From Fistularia commersonii (Eukaryota > Chordata > Actinopteri > Syngnathiformes > Fistulariidae): DNA of 64,000 bases. Location: assembly GCA_037954325.1 (NCBI GenBank), contig JBBMNZ010000001.1, positions 17,184,258 through 17,248,257 of the forward strand. Reading direction: 5' to 3'. Below the pieces are notes generated by a model. That model had not been told where the DNA came from, ran no database searches, and saw nothing but the letters and a program-made list of their open reading frames with translations. A program made the translations under genes and the position numbers. Positions within the stretch are counted from its first letter, which is position 1, and every line of letters starts with the position of its first letter. Shown here one piece after another: positions 36,370 through 47,599 of the stretch.

Positions 36370-36722
36370 CTGCAAAGTTCGAGGGGGGAGGAGAAAAAGG
36401 GGGGCAGCCGGAGCAAAGGAGGTGGAGGAGGAAGAGAGTGCAGAAAAGAAAAAGGAGGAAGAGAGGGAGCAGGAGGTCAGCTGACGAGGAGGGAGAAGGA
36501 AAAGGGGAGGACCGAATGAGACGATGGGAAGTAAAAGTTGGGGGGGATATGTCTTTGGGAGCAAGGGTTTGGAAGACAAAAGAAGACAGGATAAGAAAAA
36601 AGGAGGTGGAAGTTTGAGAAAAGGCAAGGAAGAAGCTGGTGGAGGGAGGAGGTCAGGTGATATGGAGGAAGGTGGGAGAAAGAAATATAAGTTGGGATAA
36701 GATGGGAGAAGCAGTAGAGGCA
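36370..36722 (+). repeat. Purine-rich tract
   Basis: About 350 bp of mostly G and A (GGAGG, GAAGA, AGAGGG words). The reading frame on its plus strand is not a gene. Confidence 0.8.
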
Positions 36723-36963
36723 AAGTTGGAGCCAAAATAGAGGGTATTTAATGAAATACACCAAACAAAATACACCAAAAATACACCGAAACATAAAGAA
36801 AATAAAAGTAAAAATACAAAAAAAAAAAAAGAAATAAGAAACAATGCAGAGAAAACATGAAGAATGACACTCCAAAAGAAAAGCCTTGAAATTAGTAATA
36901 TATCAATATATTATATCAATATATCAATGAATAATCTAAAAATATTGATCTGATACTCTACAG

Positions 36964-37608
36964 CAGGGGTGCCAAATATGTCACACGCGATCAAAGGTAA
37001 TGTTGGTCGATCGCATGGCATTCAAAGTCTGTCATCCCTCCCCCCTACGGCAATTGCTAGTTGATTGAAATACAGGGGAGCCAGTCTGAGATCTCTTTTT
37101 CTGGCTAGAGACACCGCGCATGTGCAGTCAACCGCGTTGTTCCAGTGAGCTTACCAGAAAGTTAGCCTCTTAATTGATTTCTTCTAAAGAAAGGGAAAAA
37201 CATGAGTGCGGGAGGACAATCAAGTAAGAAACCGAAAACTTGATGTAGAGGCGCACTTTCAGCGAGAGGTGAAGGGACCAAAATCACAGTTGTCTGTAAA
37301 GGAGACACTTTTCTCAGTGCTAATCTCAAAAACCCGAGACTGGCTACCAGCAGCTACTATCTGGACAACGCAGCTCTGGCTGATTCCACAAAGTACAAGT
37401 CATCAGAGTAAGGTAATGACCAAAAATGTACTCTGTTATAGTCTGCTGTAACGGTTCACACAGTTATGCAAGGTGCACAAATATTGTGTTGAGTATACTC
37501 AGTAGATATATCAATAAATATATATGCAGCATTTTAAGTACAGGTAGAGCATTTTTACATGGTCATTTAAAAAGTAGCTCACAAGGCGAAAAAGTGTGGG
37601 CACCCCTG
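36964..37608 (+). mobile_element. Internally deleted hAT-type DNA transposon
   Basis: The element starts CAGGGGTGCCAAATA at 36964 and ends GTGTGGGCACCCCTG at 37608, so CAGGGGTGC is repeated inverted at the ends. Its 5' flank CTCTACAG and 3' flank CTATACCA agree at five of eight positions and fit the nTnTAnAn preference of hAT 8-bp target duplications. Near its 5' part a frame holds MSAGGQSKK and, after a shift, RKLDVEAHFQREVKG, which looks like the N-terminus of a hAT-derived protein; the catalytic core is absent. At 645 bp it is a non-autonomous deletion derivative. Confidence 0.7.
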
Positions 37609-37744
37609 CTATACCAATGCGCTCAACACCAGGGGGCATCTCGATTGAACGAGCACTGATTCCAAAACTGTTGCCACAGAGCGAGACAGTGAGGAGGAAA
37701 ACACAAGTGAGGATATTTTTACTAACAGAACCACTATGGAGTCA

Positions 37745-37823
37745 TCAAATACACACATACACATACGCACACACACACACACACACACACGCGCGTGCGC
37801 GCATACACACACACACACACACG

Positions 37824-37883
<60 letters not shown>
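37745..37883. repeat. Compound (CA)n array with CG-rich core
   Basis: CA repeats flank CACGCGCGTGCGCGCAT at 37786-37802, an alternating purine-pyrimidine stretch with Z-DNA potential. The array continues as (CA)n to 37883. Confidence 0.95.
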
Positions 37884-37885
<2 letters not shown>

Positions 37886-38159
37886 CAACTGTCTTCATTA
37901 CCTGAAGCGATGCAGAGCAGCTACAGAGGCCAGAATCAATAGCACTCTGCTGTATAACAACAAACACACACACACAGACACGGACACACATGGCAAACAA
38001 TTACAAAGGGAAAAGTCACATGGGCATCGAGACAGACACAACATACACAGACACTGTCGTGCACATACGCACTCAAAAACAGAATTCTGCATGAGGATAT
38101 TCATTCATTAGTCAGTCAATAGGAGATTCAGAACACACAAGTGTGCATTTAAATTGTGT

Positions 38160-38335
38160 CTATGTGGTCAAAGTGCATGTGTCTGTGTGTGTGTGTGGAG
38201 GGGGGTTGTCTGCATGTGTTGAATGTCTGTGTGGTTGTGTGTAAAGTCAATCTGATTAAATGGAATGTTATGCATGTGCATGTGCATGTGCATGCATGTG
38301 TGTGTGTGTGTGTGTGTGCGCGTGCACACAAGGTG
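38160..38335. repeat. TG-rich array with GTGCAT units
   Basis: TG-rich from 38175, a short tandem GTGCAT repeat at about 38272-38298, then (TG)n to about 38328. Confidence 0.85.
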
Positions 38336-38849
38336 AGAGCGCCCTCACGTTCTGTATGTTGGTGTGTATGTAGTCATAGTGAGTATGTGTTTCATCTCCT
38401 GTGTGTTTATAGGTGCCATTTATAAACATAACCATCAAATATAGGCAAGTCAAATGATGTCTTTTTAATGAGCATAGAGGTTATTTTTTATCATCATGTG
38501 ACTTCTGTAGAAAACAAATTGCGTAAAACTGATGTCTGAATTATTCAGTACACTTTGGCTTCTTGATATTATTTGCTAGATAACGATTTCTTTATTTTTT
38601 TAATTTTGCTTCCTTTTATTGAATTCTGTTCAAAACTTTGGGGGGAAAACAAGCAACATGGATGACATATTGTAAAAATAGTCTCAAAATATTTAGACAA
38701 TTTTTCTGTCAAAAAATATTTTTGATTGAATATTGAAAATTTTGACGATCTTTTATAATATTAAAATAAATTGGGGGATACTCTTGACTCTTGTTGTTGG
38801 GTTTGGTCTACACTATCTAAGACAGTAACAACACAATTCAGCAAGTGAA

Positions 38850-39043
38850 CATACACACACACATACACACACATGCACGCACCCACACGCACACACAGTA
38901 ATTCAGTGTATACATTTCAGGTCATTAAAATGCATGCACTCCTTCAAAGCCAGGACAACAATGATGCCATCTGCTGTTGTGTAGCAGCGGTATGTGCACA
39001 CACACAAAGACACACACGCACACTCACAGGCACACACGCACAC

Positions 39044-39077
<34 letters not shown>

Positions 39078-39240
39078 GCACGTACTCACACACAGGCACG
39101 TACTCACACACAGTCAGAAAACCATGTACTTCTCTTGACACTAGCCAAACTACAGTGTTATTCTTTTGCAGCTCGATGTGCAATACATATCCCAGCTGCA
39201 ATCTTTGCCCGCACACACACACACACACAAACACACTTTC
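38850..39240. repeat. Discontinuous CA-rich arrays
   Basis: CA-rich segments at 38850-38900, 38993-39115 and 39210-39238. The middle one contains a twofold GGCACGTACTCACACACA-type unit. A CG/TG stretch follows at 39420-39450. Confidence 0.85.
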
Positions 39241-39589
39241 ATGTGTGGGTCATTCCTTCGAGCCCAAGCATTGCTGTTTTCTCTCCTGTTAAGTGCGTTG
39301 CTCTAAAGAGCCCATTTCAAAGGCAAATCCCACTCAGACTCACAAGTGTTCGCTTTTTTGTCCCCTTCTTCAGGCTCAAATTCATCAAAGCTTAATGTTC
39401 ACACACCAAAATCACTTAACGCGCGCGCGTGTGTGTGTGTGTGTGTGTTCTAAAGGGCCAGATTTGCTGCTAGCGGAGAATGAAAGCAAGCGACGCTGTT
39501 GGGATATGCCGTTTAGTTGACAATTAAAAAAACATAGTTAAGACTTCAGTCCCAAGTTAGAATGAATGTGTGAATCCAATTATTAGCAG

Positions 39590-40470
39590 TACATGTGACA
39601 CTCGTTTTCATTACTGTGATAGGAGTATGATATTTGCAAGCTATAGTTTATAGTGCAAGTTATAAATATATTGTAGTCATAGTAGTTGTAGTACTTTGTA
39701 ATAGTTATATCCAATGGTCGTTAGGAATCGTTTAAAGTAGAAGTAGGGAGTTAGGAGTCAAGTATTCTAAATAAAGAAAACTGGTAGCAATAATGTTTCT
39801 TTGATGGAAGTTCTAGTACATCGCAGAAGCACTAGTACACAAAATGCTTAGTCTGCGAAAGGAGAGGTCATCGTATTCCCTCATTTAAGTTTGTCATCAT
39901 CTGAAAAAAGTCTTAGTAGTAGTAATATTTGTAGTTGCAGTAGCAGTAGCAGTTAGACGTAGTAATAATATGTGGCAGTAGTAGTTGTGGTTAGTAGTAA
40001 TGGTAAAATTGGTCATAAATACACTGGGAGTAAATTGCAGCACTCAGTAATAACTGCGGCTGTTGTTGTAGTTTTAAAAAGTATAGTCATTGCTGCACAA
40101 GTGAATCATGGAAGAGGAAAGTAATAGTGAAGTGGATTAAAGTCTTGGTTGTAGTAGTACGTGTTATGTGTGGCAGATGCTGGCAGTATCAGTATTAGAG
40201 GTGGAAATTGTCAAAGTGAAAAGCATCTAGAAGACGTAGTGGTAGCTGTATGTAATACTTTGTTGTGCAAAAGAGCAGTAGTGACACTTATTACTAGCTG
40301 GGTTTAGAAGTCAGCGGAAGTAATAGTATTGAGGAGTACTGCACGAGTAGGAGCCTTTAGTAGGTGATGGTAGAAGTTGGCAATACCAGTCAAAGTAATA
40401 GAAAGTAGCAAGATAAAGCAGTAATAGTAGCAGTAGATAGTATAAGTTAGGCGTTGTATTAGGAACCTGC
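39590..40470 (+). repeat. Degenerate (TAG/GTA)n triplet tract
   Basis: AGTAGT, GTAGTAG, GCAGTAGCAG and TAATAG words recur densely, most clearly at 39915-39995 and 40425-40480, with heavy substitution elsewhere. It ends about 220 bp from the npas3 bHLH exon and lies just inside the following intron. Confidence 0.65.
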
Positions 40471-40691
40471 AGTAGTGGCAGTTTAGTACCATCATCTCTG
40501 TATATCCAGTATCTGTCAGGTTGATTTTTACTTTTATTTCAGTGACGTCATCACTGGACTGAACCATTGTCCTTGTTGGAGGGGGGATTTCACACTGTTT
40601 CCCTGAATTGAGGTGTTTTTGTCTGGACACATGATGTCACCTGTCGTCCACCATGCCAGTTCCTGTCAGGCAATCGCAGGCGCCCTCTTAC

Positions 40692-40929
40692 CTTTTACGG
40701 AGGTGTTTGGTGGCGGGCCCTCGATGCGCAGGTTCCATGGCGGGTCTCCCTGGTTGGCAAAGTCCCTCATCTTCAGGTAGCTGATGGTGAGGCGGATGAT
40801 GGACGCCTTGTCCAGCTGGCTGGTAATGGCGCCGGGCAGCGGAAGCATCTTCGCCAGCTCATAAAACTCAAAGTTCTCCTTTCCCCGCCGCGATCTAGCC
40901 GCGTCCCGAGACTTCTCCTTCCTCAACGC
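40692..40929 (-). CDS. npas3: npas3 internal exon encoding the bHLH domain
   Basis: This exon encodes 79 residues plus one extra base of a bHLH-PAS transcription factor. Seen: basic region KEKSRDAARSRRGKENF, the two helices with loop (FYELAKMLPLPGAITSQLDK, then ASIIRLTISYLKMRDF), and the linker FANQGDPPWNLRIEGPPP. From family knowledge, the FANQGDPPWNLR linker and DAARSRRGKEN basic region are typical of NPAS3, whereas NPAS1 and SIM differ here. NPAS3 is a nuclear neuronal factor that dimerises with ARNT-type partners on E-box-like DNA. The donor is AAAAG|GTAAGAG (intron starts at 40691), leaving phase 1. The acceptor is either the AG at 40931-40930 (exon from 40929, reading ALRKEK) or the AG at 40938-40937 (exon from 40936, adding LQ). 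I chose 40929 because NPAS3 proteins as I recall them read NLQ-ALRK there, which suits a codon-boundary junction. The Met that opens the longest reading frame at 40926 is a TTG codon and not a real start. Confidence 0.95.
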
Positions 40930-40939
40930 CTGCAGCCTA

Positions 40940-42085
40940 GACAGAGGAGGTGGACCGTTTCAGTAATAACATAATCGATAAAATAGGCACAGTTTAATTT
41001 TTTAACCAATTGCACCCCAGAGTCCTTATATGAGGCAAAATATGCAAAATATGTTTTTAACAGCAGCACTTGGGAAGAAGAATAAAGTTACAAATAGCCT
41101 GTTACAAACTAAAATAAAACTCAACCTCTGACTATGGTGGAACAAAATCCAAATGCTTCTTTTTGTGTTCGCTTTTTTCTTTTAAACTAATCCTTATTGT
41201 AGCTCAGATTAGGAATGTTAGCTACGATGGACTGCTGAATCTAAGCTTCGGTGGACCACACGTCTCGTCGGTTGCCATCGGAGGACAGCAGGGCGAGTTT
41301 CAAAACAAAGCACTTGTTTTAAAGAGGGAGAACCGAGGGATGCCAAGATCAAAGCTTTGATCGCCCACGATCAATGACCCTGATTGATCAGCACGGCGAG
41401 ATATTTCCTTCCGCCCTCCCATTGCTCAATCATCTCCTTCCTACCTGACTTTCCTGTCTCCTTTCCTTTCCTTCCTCCATCCTCTCCTTCATCTCCTTAC
41501 CCTCCCTCCTTTCTTCCCTCTCTTTGTCTCCTCTCCCCCCCCTCCCTTCCTTCCTTCTTCCCCCACAGTCTCTTTCCACTCCATTATTTCATTTCAAAGA
41601 GCCGCTGTTTGTTCTCCCTCCTTCACCTTCAATGGCAGCGACGACCCTCGTCATCCTTGCACGCCAGCGTCTATTAGGTCGGCAATAAATCAGCGCACTT
41701 GCGCACATGCACACGGACTCGCGCATGCACGCAGACTCGAGCATGCACACGGGTGCACTCACATACCAGTAAAGACAGATTATTCATTTGCGACCGGAAC
41801 AAAAAAAAGTGAAACAAGATAAAAGGGTGGATGGATGAAAGGAAGGAAAGGAAGTTAATAAATAATATTTCCAAATTATCAAAAAAAAGAAAAATAGAAG
41901 ATCAATGGAAGAGTAGGAAATTAGTAAAATGATTTGACGATCTAAAAACCTTGATACTTCATAAAAAGCAATAGAAAACAAGTAAAAAACATGTTGTTAC
42001 ATAAATATATGCACTGTTATAAAGATGCCAAAATCTAATCATTTGATGAGGAATAAATTATTCTTGGTTCGCCGTGGATCTGTTG
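40940..42085. other. Intron sequence upstream of the bHLH exon
   Basis: Contains a pyrimidine-rich (CCTTCC)-type tract at 41415-41580 and a CA/CG-rich stretch at 41695-41765. 41190-41400 is unique and includes TGATCGCCCACGATCA near 41360. No exon was found. Confidence 0.5.
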
Positions 42086-42087
42086 CA

Positions 42088-42360
42088 GACCTCTTGGGAG
42101 AATTTCAAGGACTGCTCAACGACTGTCAAAAATCTCTGCAAGACCTTCAAGGACGCAGGCTAGATCTTCAAGTATCTGTGGAAGACCCTCAATGATACCT
42201 TAAAATCTTGAAGGACACCCAGAGGACATTCGAGGAAATGTGGAAGACCTTCGAAGACCTGGGGAAAACCTTCATGGATAGATGGAAAACCATCAAGGAC
42301 CCCCAGAAGACCTTAAAAGATCTCAAGAAGACATTTAAGGACCCCTGACTGGAAGTCCTT
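42088..42360 (+). repeat. Degenerate 21-bp minisatellite, 13 units
   Basis: Thirteen units fit the span (273 bp), consensus GACCTCTGGAAGACCTTCAAG, with about 60-85 percent agreement per unit and an occasional 1-bp indel. Clear units start at 42130, 42151, 42214, 42235, 42256, 42277, 42298 and 42319. Because 21 is a multiple of three, the plus strand tends to encode a heptad (DLWKTFK-like), and the minus strand is open for 83 codons with KVFxxS repeats. There is no start context or splice evidence that it is coding. Confidence 0.85.
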
Positions 42361-42447
42361 GGACCTGCTGCAGTGGATGAGTGAAGAACCAGCTGCGGGA
42401 ATTTATCCAACTCTGAAAGGTTTACGTTGATGGGCAACAAATGAGCC

Positions 42448-42448
<1 letters not shown>

Positions 42449-42505
<57 letters not shown>

Positions 42506-42662
42506 CGCGCGTGTGTGTGTGTGTGTGGGCACGCGTGTTTGGAGGTGTGTTTGACCTTGACTCAAACAGACATATTCATCATGTCTCTGCAAGTCGATAA
42601 TGCGACACTTGTAATGCATGTGCATTTATGTGACTGTGAGTGTGTGTGTGTGTGTGTGTGTA

Positions 42663-42718
<56 letters not shown>

Positions 42719-42945
42719 TGAGTGTGTTTGCACATGTCTCGTCTAAACATGAGATGAAACTTGTCGTAAAGTTCAGATGGGTGACTTGATGGTGTTTTAA
42801 AGAGCTCGTCGCAGCTGCCTGTGTGTGTGTGTGTGTCACATCGTAAAGTTCAGCGAGGTGGTCGATGGCTTTTTAAAAAGCTTGTCATCCTCGAAGCATG
42901 ACGCGTGTGTGTGTGTGTGGGTGTTTGTGTGTGTGTGTGTGTCTG
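42449..42945. repeat. Series of (TG)n arrays
   Basis: (TG)n at 42449-42535 with a GCGTGCGCGCG interruption, 42636-42722, 42819-42837 and 42903-42945. Between the last arrays, GTAAAGTTCAG and a GG(T/G)GxTxGATGG context occur twice (42766 and 42843), so this part looks locally duplicated. Confidence 0.9.
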
Positions 42946-43033
42946 TAAGGCTTTATGGCATCTAGGAAGGTCTAGGTTTAACTTCCAGGTCAATTGGAGG
43001 TCAAACTGACCATCAGTCATATGACGGATTTAT

Positions 43034-43142
<109 letters not shown>

Positions 43143-43779
43143 CACACAACTTTCCTTGCGTTTTCTGTGTTGGTATTATCTAATTACACAGCTATAAAGT
43201 ATATTTATAGCCTATCTGGTGAATAAAACAATTGCATATATATGTATGTTAATAAAATATTTTTTTCAATATGTTTTCATTTGGGTGACATTTTGTCCGC
43301 ATCCTTCGTTGTTCCCTCTCTTTTAAATTTTCGAAACTATTCAATAATAAATATTAAAATGATAACAGTTTAACTTGTCAGTGTGTTGATGAAACATCAT
43401 CTTGTTTGTTTTGACTTTATTCTTGATTTAAAGATAACATATCTCCGAAGGAGTAAACTCTTCAGAAACATGGTGGGCTTTTATATGAAACCAAGGTTTT
43501 TTGGCACAAATTGTTGTTATTTCATATTACATAAATTAGGCTTGTCATCTTTACACACACACAAACATGGGGAAGATGGAATTGAGAAACCTAAAAAACA
43601 TAAAAATTTGATGAAATGAACACCAGAAAGAAATCATTTTTTTAACTTTTGAAAGACAAAATCTGTAGGCCCAGGGAAGAAAATGAACATTTAATGGAAT
43701 GAATGAAAAAAAACAACAAAGTAATATTACCTAACATATACCTAACCTAAAATATAAAAGAAATGGAAGAGAAACTCAT

Positions 43780-44030
43780 TTCCTTTCTCCATCTATCCCG
43801 CCTTTTTTCTCTGTCTCTCTATCTCCCCCTCCTCCCTCTTTCCCTCTCTCCTTTTCTTTCTCACTCCATCTCTGCCTATCACCATCCCCCTCTTTCTCTC
43901 TCTCAATCCTGTCTTTCCTTCTTCCTCTTTCTCTCATTCCCATCTTGTTTGTCTTCCTCGCTCTCTATCGTTCCCTCTTTCTCTCGATTTCTCTATCGTC
44001 TACTTCCCCCGCTAGCCTTCCCTCAGCCCC
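43780..44030 (+). repeat. Pyrimidine-rich tract
   Basis: About 250 bp of C/T-rich sequence with CTCTCT, CCTCC and TTTCTC words. The 199-codon frame through it and the next CA array is an artefact. Confidence 0.8.
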
Positions 44031-44209
44031 TGGTTCGATATGGGATGAAAAACTTTTCTTCCTCAAAACAAAAAAAACATTTGAAAGAAAAAGAAGAAAG
44101 CATCATCTCTCTCGCTCTGCACTGGATTGCTAGCTCTTTCAATTCAGCCAATCAGATGACCCATAGCCCAGGTTCCGCCCTGTCAACTCTGAGCAGGACG
44201 GGTACCCAG

Positions 44210-44212
<3 letters not shown>

Positions 44213-44283
<71 letters not shown>

Positions 44284-44335
44284 GGACACATGCATGCACG
44301 AACACACGCGACGCACACACCCACACACACACACA
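44213..44335. repeat. (CA)n microsatellite
   Basis: A pure (CA)n run of about 65 bp at 44216-44280, then CA-rich sequence with G interruptions. Confidence 0.95.
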
Positions 44336-44339
44336 GACA

Positions 44340-45700
44340 AAGGCCCTTCAGGAGGAGGGTAATTGCTTCCATGGCGATGGAAAGGAAGGCAGAGAACAAG
44401 TGTCACTTTGGATTAAGCCCCGCCTGCTGACATCGCCATGGCGATGACACTACATATGCGAGTATGTGTGTTTGCCTGTGTGCGTGCATGTGTGTGTGTC
44501 CAATGATCAGCGTACTGAACGCCAAACCCAATAAACCTGCCGAGAAAAAGACGAAGAGGTCGAAAAGGGAGGATGAAAGAGGAGAAAGCGAAAAAATGAG
44601 TTGATCAATGAGCTCATGTATGACATCACAGTGACATATGTGTGACCTCTGACATTAAACTGTCAGGTCACTCACAGAATTTCTCTTAAAATGTTCATTT
44701 TAACAAAGAAAATTGTACTCATATTTCATGCCCAGTTTTATATGTAGTTGTATATGTATTTATATGTTGTATATATATAGCTTTTTATATATAGCTTCTC
44801 ATTGTTTTTTTGAACATTTTTTTCTGTAATGTAGTTTCTTTGAAGATTTTTAGTTACTTGTAAATGTCATCAGAATATTTTTTTTTTTCAAATAATATTG
44901 ATTAATATGATTTTTCTTATACTTTCTATGAGTGAGCCAAAGGTGTTTCCTCAATGATTATGTCATTGATTATCAGTCATTTATTTTTTTATATTTTGGT
45001 TACTTGTTGCAGCAAAATGTTTCCTTTTATAATTTCAACTGATTTTGTTTTTTTCTGCTATTTTTTTTTCTTCTTTTTTGCCGCTGAATTAAGCCTTAAC
45101 TTCGGACTTTGAAGTCAGACAGAGACTCTAGAACCCGCTCGATCACTGTGCAATAGCAGAGCAGCACCCAAGGGTTATAGGACCTCCTGCTGAGATGAGG
45201 TTCAAGCCAATCGTATGCTACCAGGGGGATCAGGAGGGCAGGGGGGAGATGGTCAATCAGTGACCTGAATATTATCGATAAACTACCAAAAAAGGGCGAA
45301 AGAAAGGAACTACCTGAGAAAGAGGTCTTAAAATGTCAAGATCCCAATTAATCCATAATAATTACAACCTGAATGAAACACACGATGATATTTGGTGAAA
45401 AATAACTTGGACACAAATAATTAAATTCATAAACTACCTTAAAAACACTACTTAAAAAACAGATAAAAACATGAAAAAACTGCAGATTTCCCGAACAAGA
45501 AAAAAAGAACAACCAAATAATAAGAGATTACCTTGAAACTCAATTGCAATGATAAATTCCATCAGGGAGTGCTGTTAAACTACATCTAAAGAATATATTT
45601 AAAAATATATTTTTAATTTAAATGAAAAAAAAAACAGAAACATATGAACAAATAATCAAATAAATATAACAAATAAATGATGCAAGAGATGATGTAAAGG
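44340..45700. other. Intronic sequence, nothing recognised
   Basis: Mainly AT-rich. 45080-45260 is GC-richer and unique-looking, but I cannot assign it. Confidence 0.4.
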
Positions 45701-45719
45701 AATACATCTTCTTAGATAA

Positions 45720-46020
45720 TCTGGTAATAGCACTCTGGATCTCCCATGAGGAGGCGCTATTGTAGTTGAAACATCTGCGTAATAAATACGTTCAACATCG
45801 CCTCACGTCATTTGGCGGATAAATACTTATCCCGCCGTTCCTCGCTGGGGCGACACGTGTCTCTTCATTTCCGCGGCGACCGTTATCTCCTTGACGAGGA
45901 AACAGTAATGGATGCGAAGACGCCGCGCAATTAAGCAAAGCTGCCTTTACTCATGCGATAATGAACATTACGGGGTAATAATCGCACGTTGGCGGGAAGA
46001 AGGCACGCGTATTAATTACT
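45720..46020. promoter_or_regulatory. Candidate cis-regulatory block
   Basis: Unique sequence of mixed composition inside very AT-rich DNA. It has CACGTGTC (45854, E-box-like), GCGCAATTAAGC (45926), GCGATAATG (45955), GGGTAATAATCG (45972) and GTATTAATTACT (46008). These homeodomain and E-box-type words in a complex block are what a conserved developmental enhancer often looks like. This is untested. Confidence 0.25.
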
Positions 46021-47465
46021 AAAGATTAATAGCAAAACATGCATCAATAGCCGAATACGACCAGAGGGAGAATAAAATAAATAAAATAAAAGCAGGGAAG
46101 CAAATGATCGGGCCAACAACATGAGTGATGGACATTCATTTGGAAAATATTTAGCAAGGCATAAACACCAGAGTAATTCTGGCATGGAAATAAACAAACG
46201 AATACAATTTATTTTATTCTCCAATAAATTAGCTAGCTGAAAACTATTTTCCAAAACAGAAGTAAAAAATATAAAGATAAAAAAATGTCAAAAAGTCAGC
46301 AAGAAATTAAAAAAGTAAATAAATAAATAAAACCAAGAAGAATCAGGAAATGTCCTTAATCAACAGGAAATTACCTAAAAATAATAAGATAATAATTATA
46401 TTTTAAAAAAGGTAGAAGTGATTCAAAAAATCAACTGAAATGGATTTAACACTTGGTGAGAAGAAAATGTGAAAAATAAGAGTTAAAAAAAAGGCTAATC
46501 GGGTGTCAATTTGATTTTCTCCCAATCAAAGAAAAATAAAGGAGTAATGATCAAAAAATGATCCAAAATTTACTCAAAATAACAGGCCTTAGGAATTTAC
46601 TGAATAAATCAATAAAAAATCACCAAAAACTTTAAGACATTTATTAAAAAGCATATAAACAAGCAAGGGGTTAAACCCTGAAAAACAGGAAATTGCCGAA
46701 AGGTGTTCCCTGCAAAATTATTTCAAAAGGAAAAAGGAACTGAAAATGAGGAAGCTTGACGAAAAACAATTTTCAAACATGGAAAGTAAAAATCAAAAAC
46801 AATAAATTACAGCACTGGTCAAATCTCACGAGACCCCCATGACCCAGGTTTCCATGGGAACGGGTATTCATGACTGAGCACAAACTTGCGCCAACAACGT
46901 AAACAGATGTAAAAAAGAGCGAAATGAAAACAAATGAAAAACATGTAAACACATCGAGAACTTCTGAGATTTCAGACGACGCCATCAAGAAAAACAAAAT
47001 AAAATGAATTATTTCTGTGAATTATAAAAGATTTGCCCGAATATTCTAATTTCCCCACAAGAAACCTCAACCACCACACTCGGATGTCCAGCCAACATTA
47101 TGTCTGTGCTTCCAGTCAAAAAGCCGCATTGGGCCCAAAATGAAAAGTTGCGATTAAAAATTTAAATGGACATGTAGAGACATTTATTTTATTTTTATAT
47201 ATTCCTATTTCATTTTAATTCATTTTATCTTTTTTATTTTTTCCTTTTATTCTATTTTTTTTAGATTTTTCAAGAATATCCTTAATAGTCAATAGGAAAT
47301 CACTTTTACTGAAAAAAATGTATGTTAAAATTTGATTTTTTTATGTTTGATTATCTTTCTATTTTTTTTTACTTTTTTTGATTGAGAGAGTTTTATTTTG
47401 AGATATTAACAAAATAAAAACTGCTTGATCGGTTGAAGTCCCCGAGTTATATGAAAGAGGCGAAC
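46021..47465. other. A-rich intronic sequence, nothing recognised
   Basis: A-rich on the plus strand until about 46980, then T-rich after 47170. No exon or known repeat was identified. Confidence 0.4.
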
Positions 47466-47599
47466 AGAAGAGGTCAAAGGTCAGATGCATGAGAATGAGA
47501 CAGACAGGAAGTGGATGATGACAAATGGCGGCGGGAGGGAAAGGAGGGATGATGAAAGAGGGATGCAAGATGGGAGGAAGGGGAGGAGGAGGTGACAGC

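Larger units (their letters stand above)
14456..40691 (-). other. npas3: npas3 intron between the bHLH exon and the PAS-A-start exon
   Basis: A 26,236-bp GT-AG intron in phase 1. Its donor is GTAAGAG at 40691 and its acceptor TGTAG at 14456. It holds Rex3-like, RTE, hAT and SINE insertions, most of the largest CA/TG arrays, and candidate regulatory blocks at 26.04-26.11 and 30.13-30.34 kb. Long introns are known for vertebrate NPAS3. Confidence 0.85.

Noticed and set aside
35925..36617. 230-codon plus-strand frame
   Set aside because: It reads through CA arrays (Thr-His repeats) and a purine tract (Gly/Arg/Glu). There is no family signature.
40666..40926. Treating the bHLH frame as a complete small gene starting at 40926
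   Set aside because: The apparent start is TTG inside the exon, the frame reads into intron after the GTAAGAG donor at 40691, and the protein is an internal NPAS3 segment.
40692..40929. Assignment to NPAS1 or SIM instead of NPAS3
   Set aside because: The linker FANQGDPPWNLR and the following IGxQRRRSPSA exon are characteristic of NPAS3 as I recall the families. NPAS1 and SIM differ in both.
42189..42440. 83-codon minus-strand frame with heptad repeats
   Set aside because: The heptads follow from the 21-bp minisatellite period; no splice sites or homology support translation.
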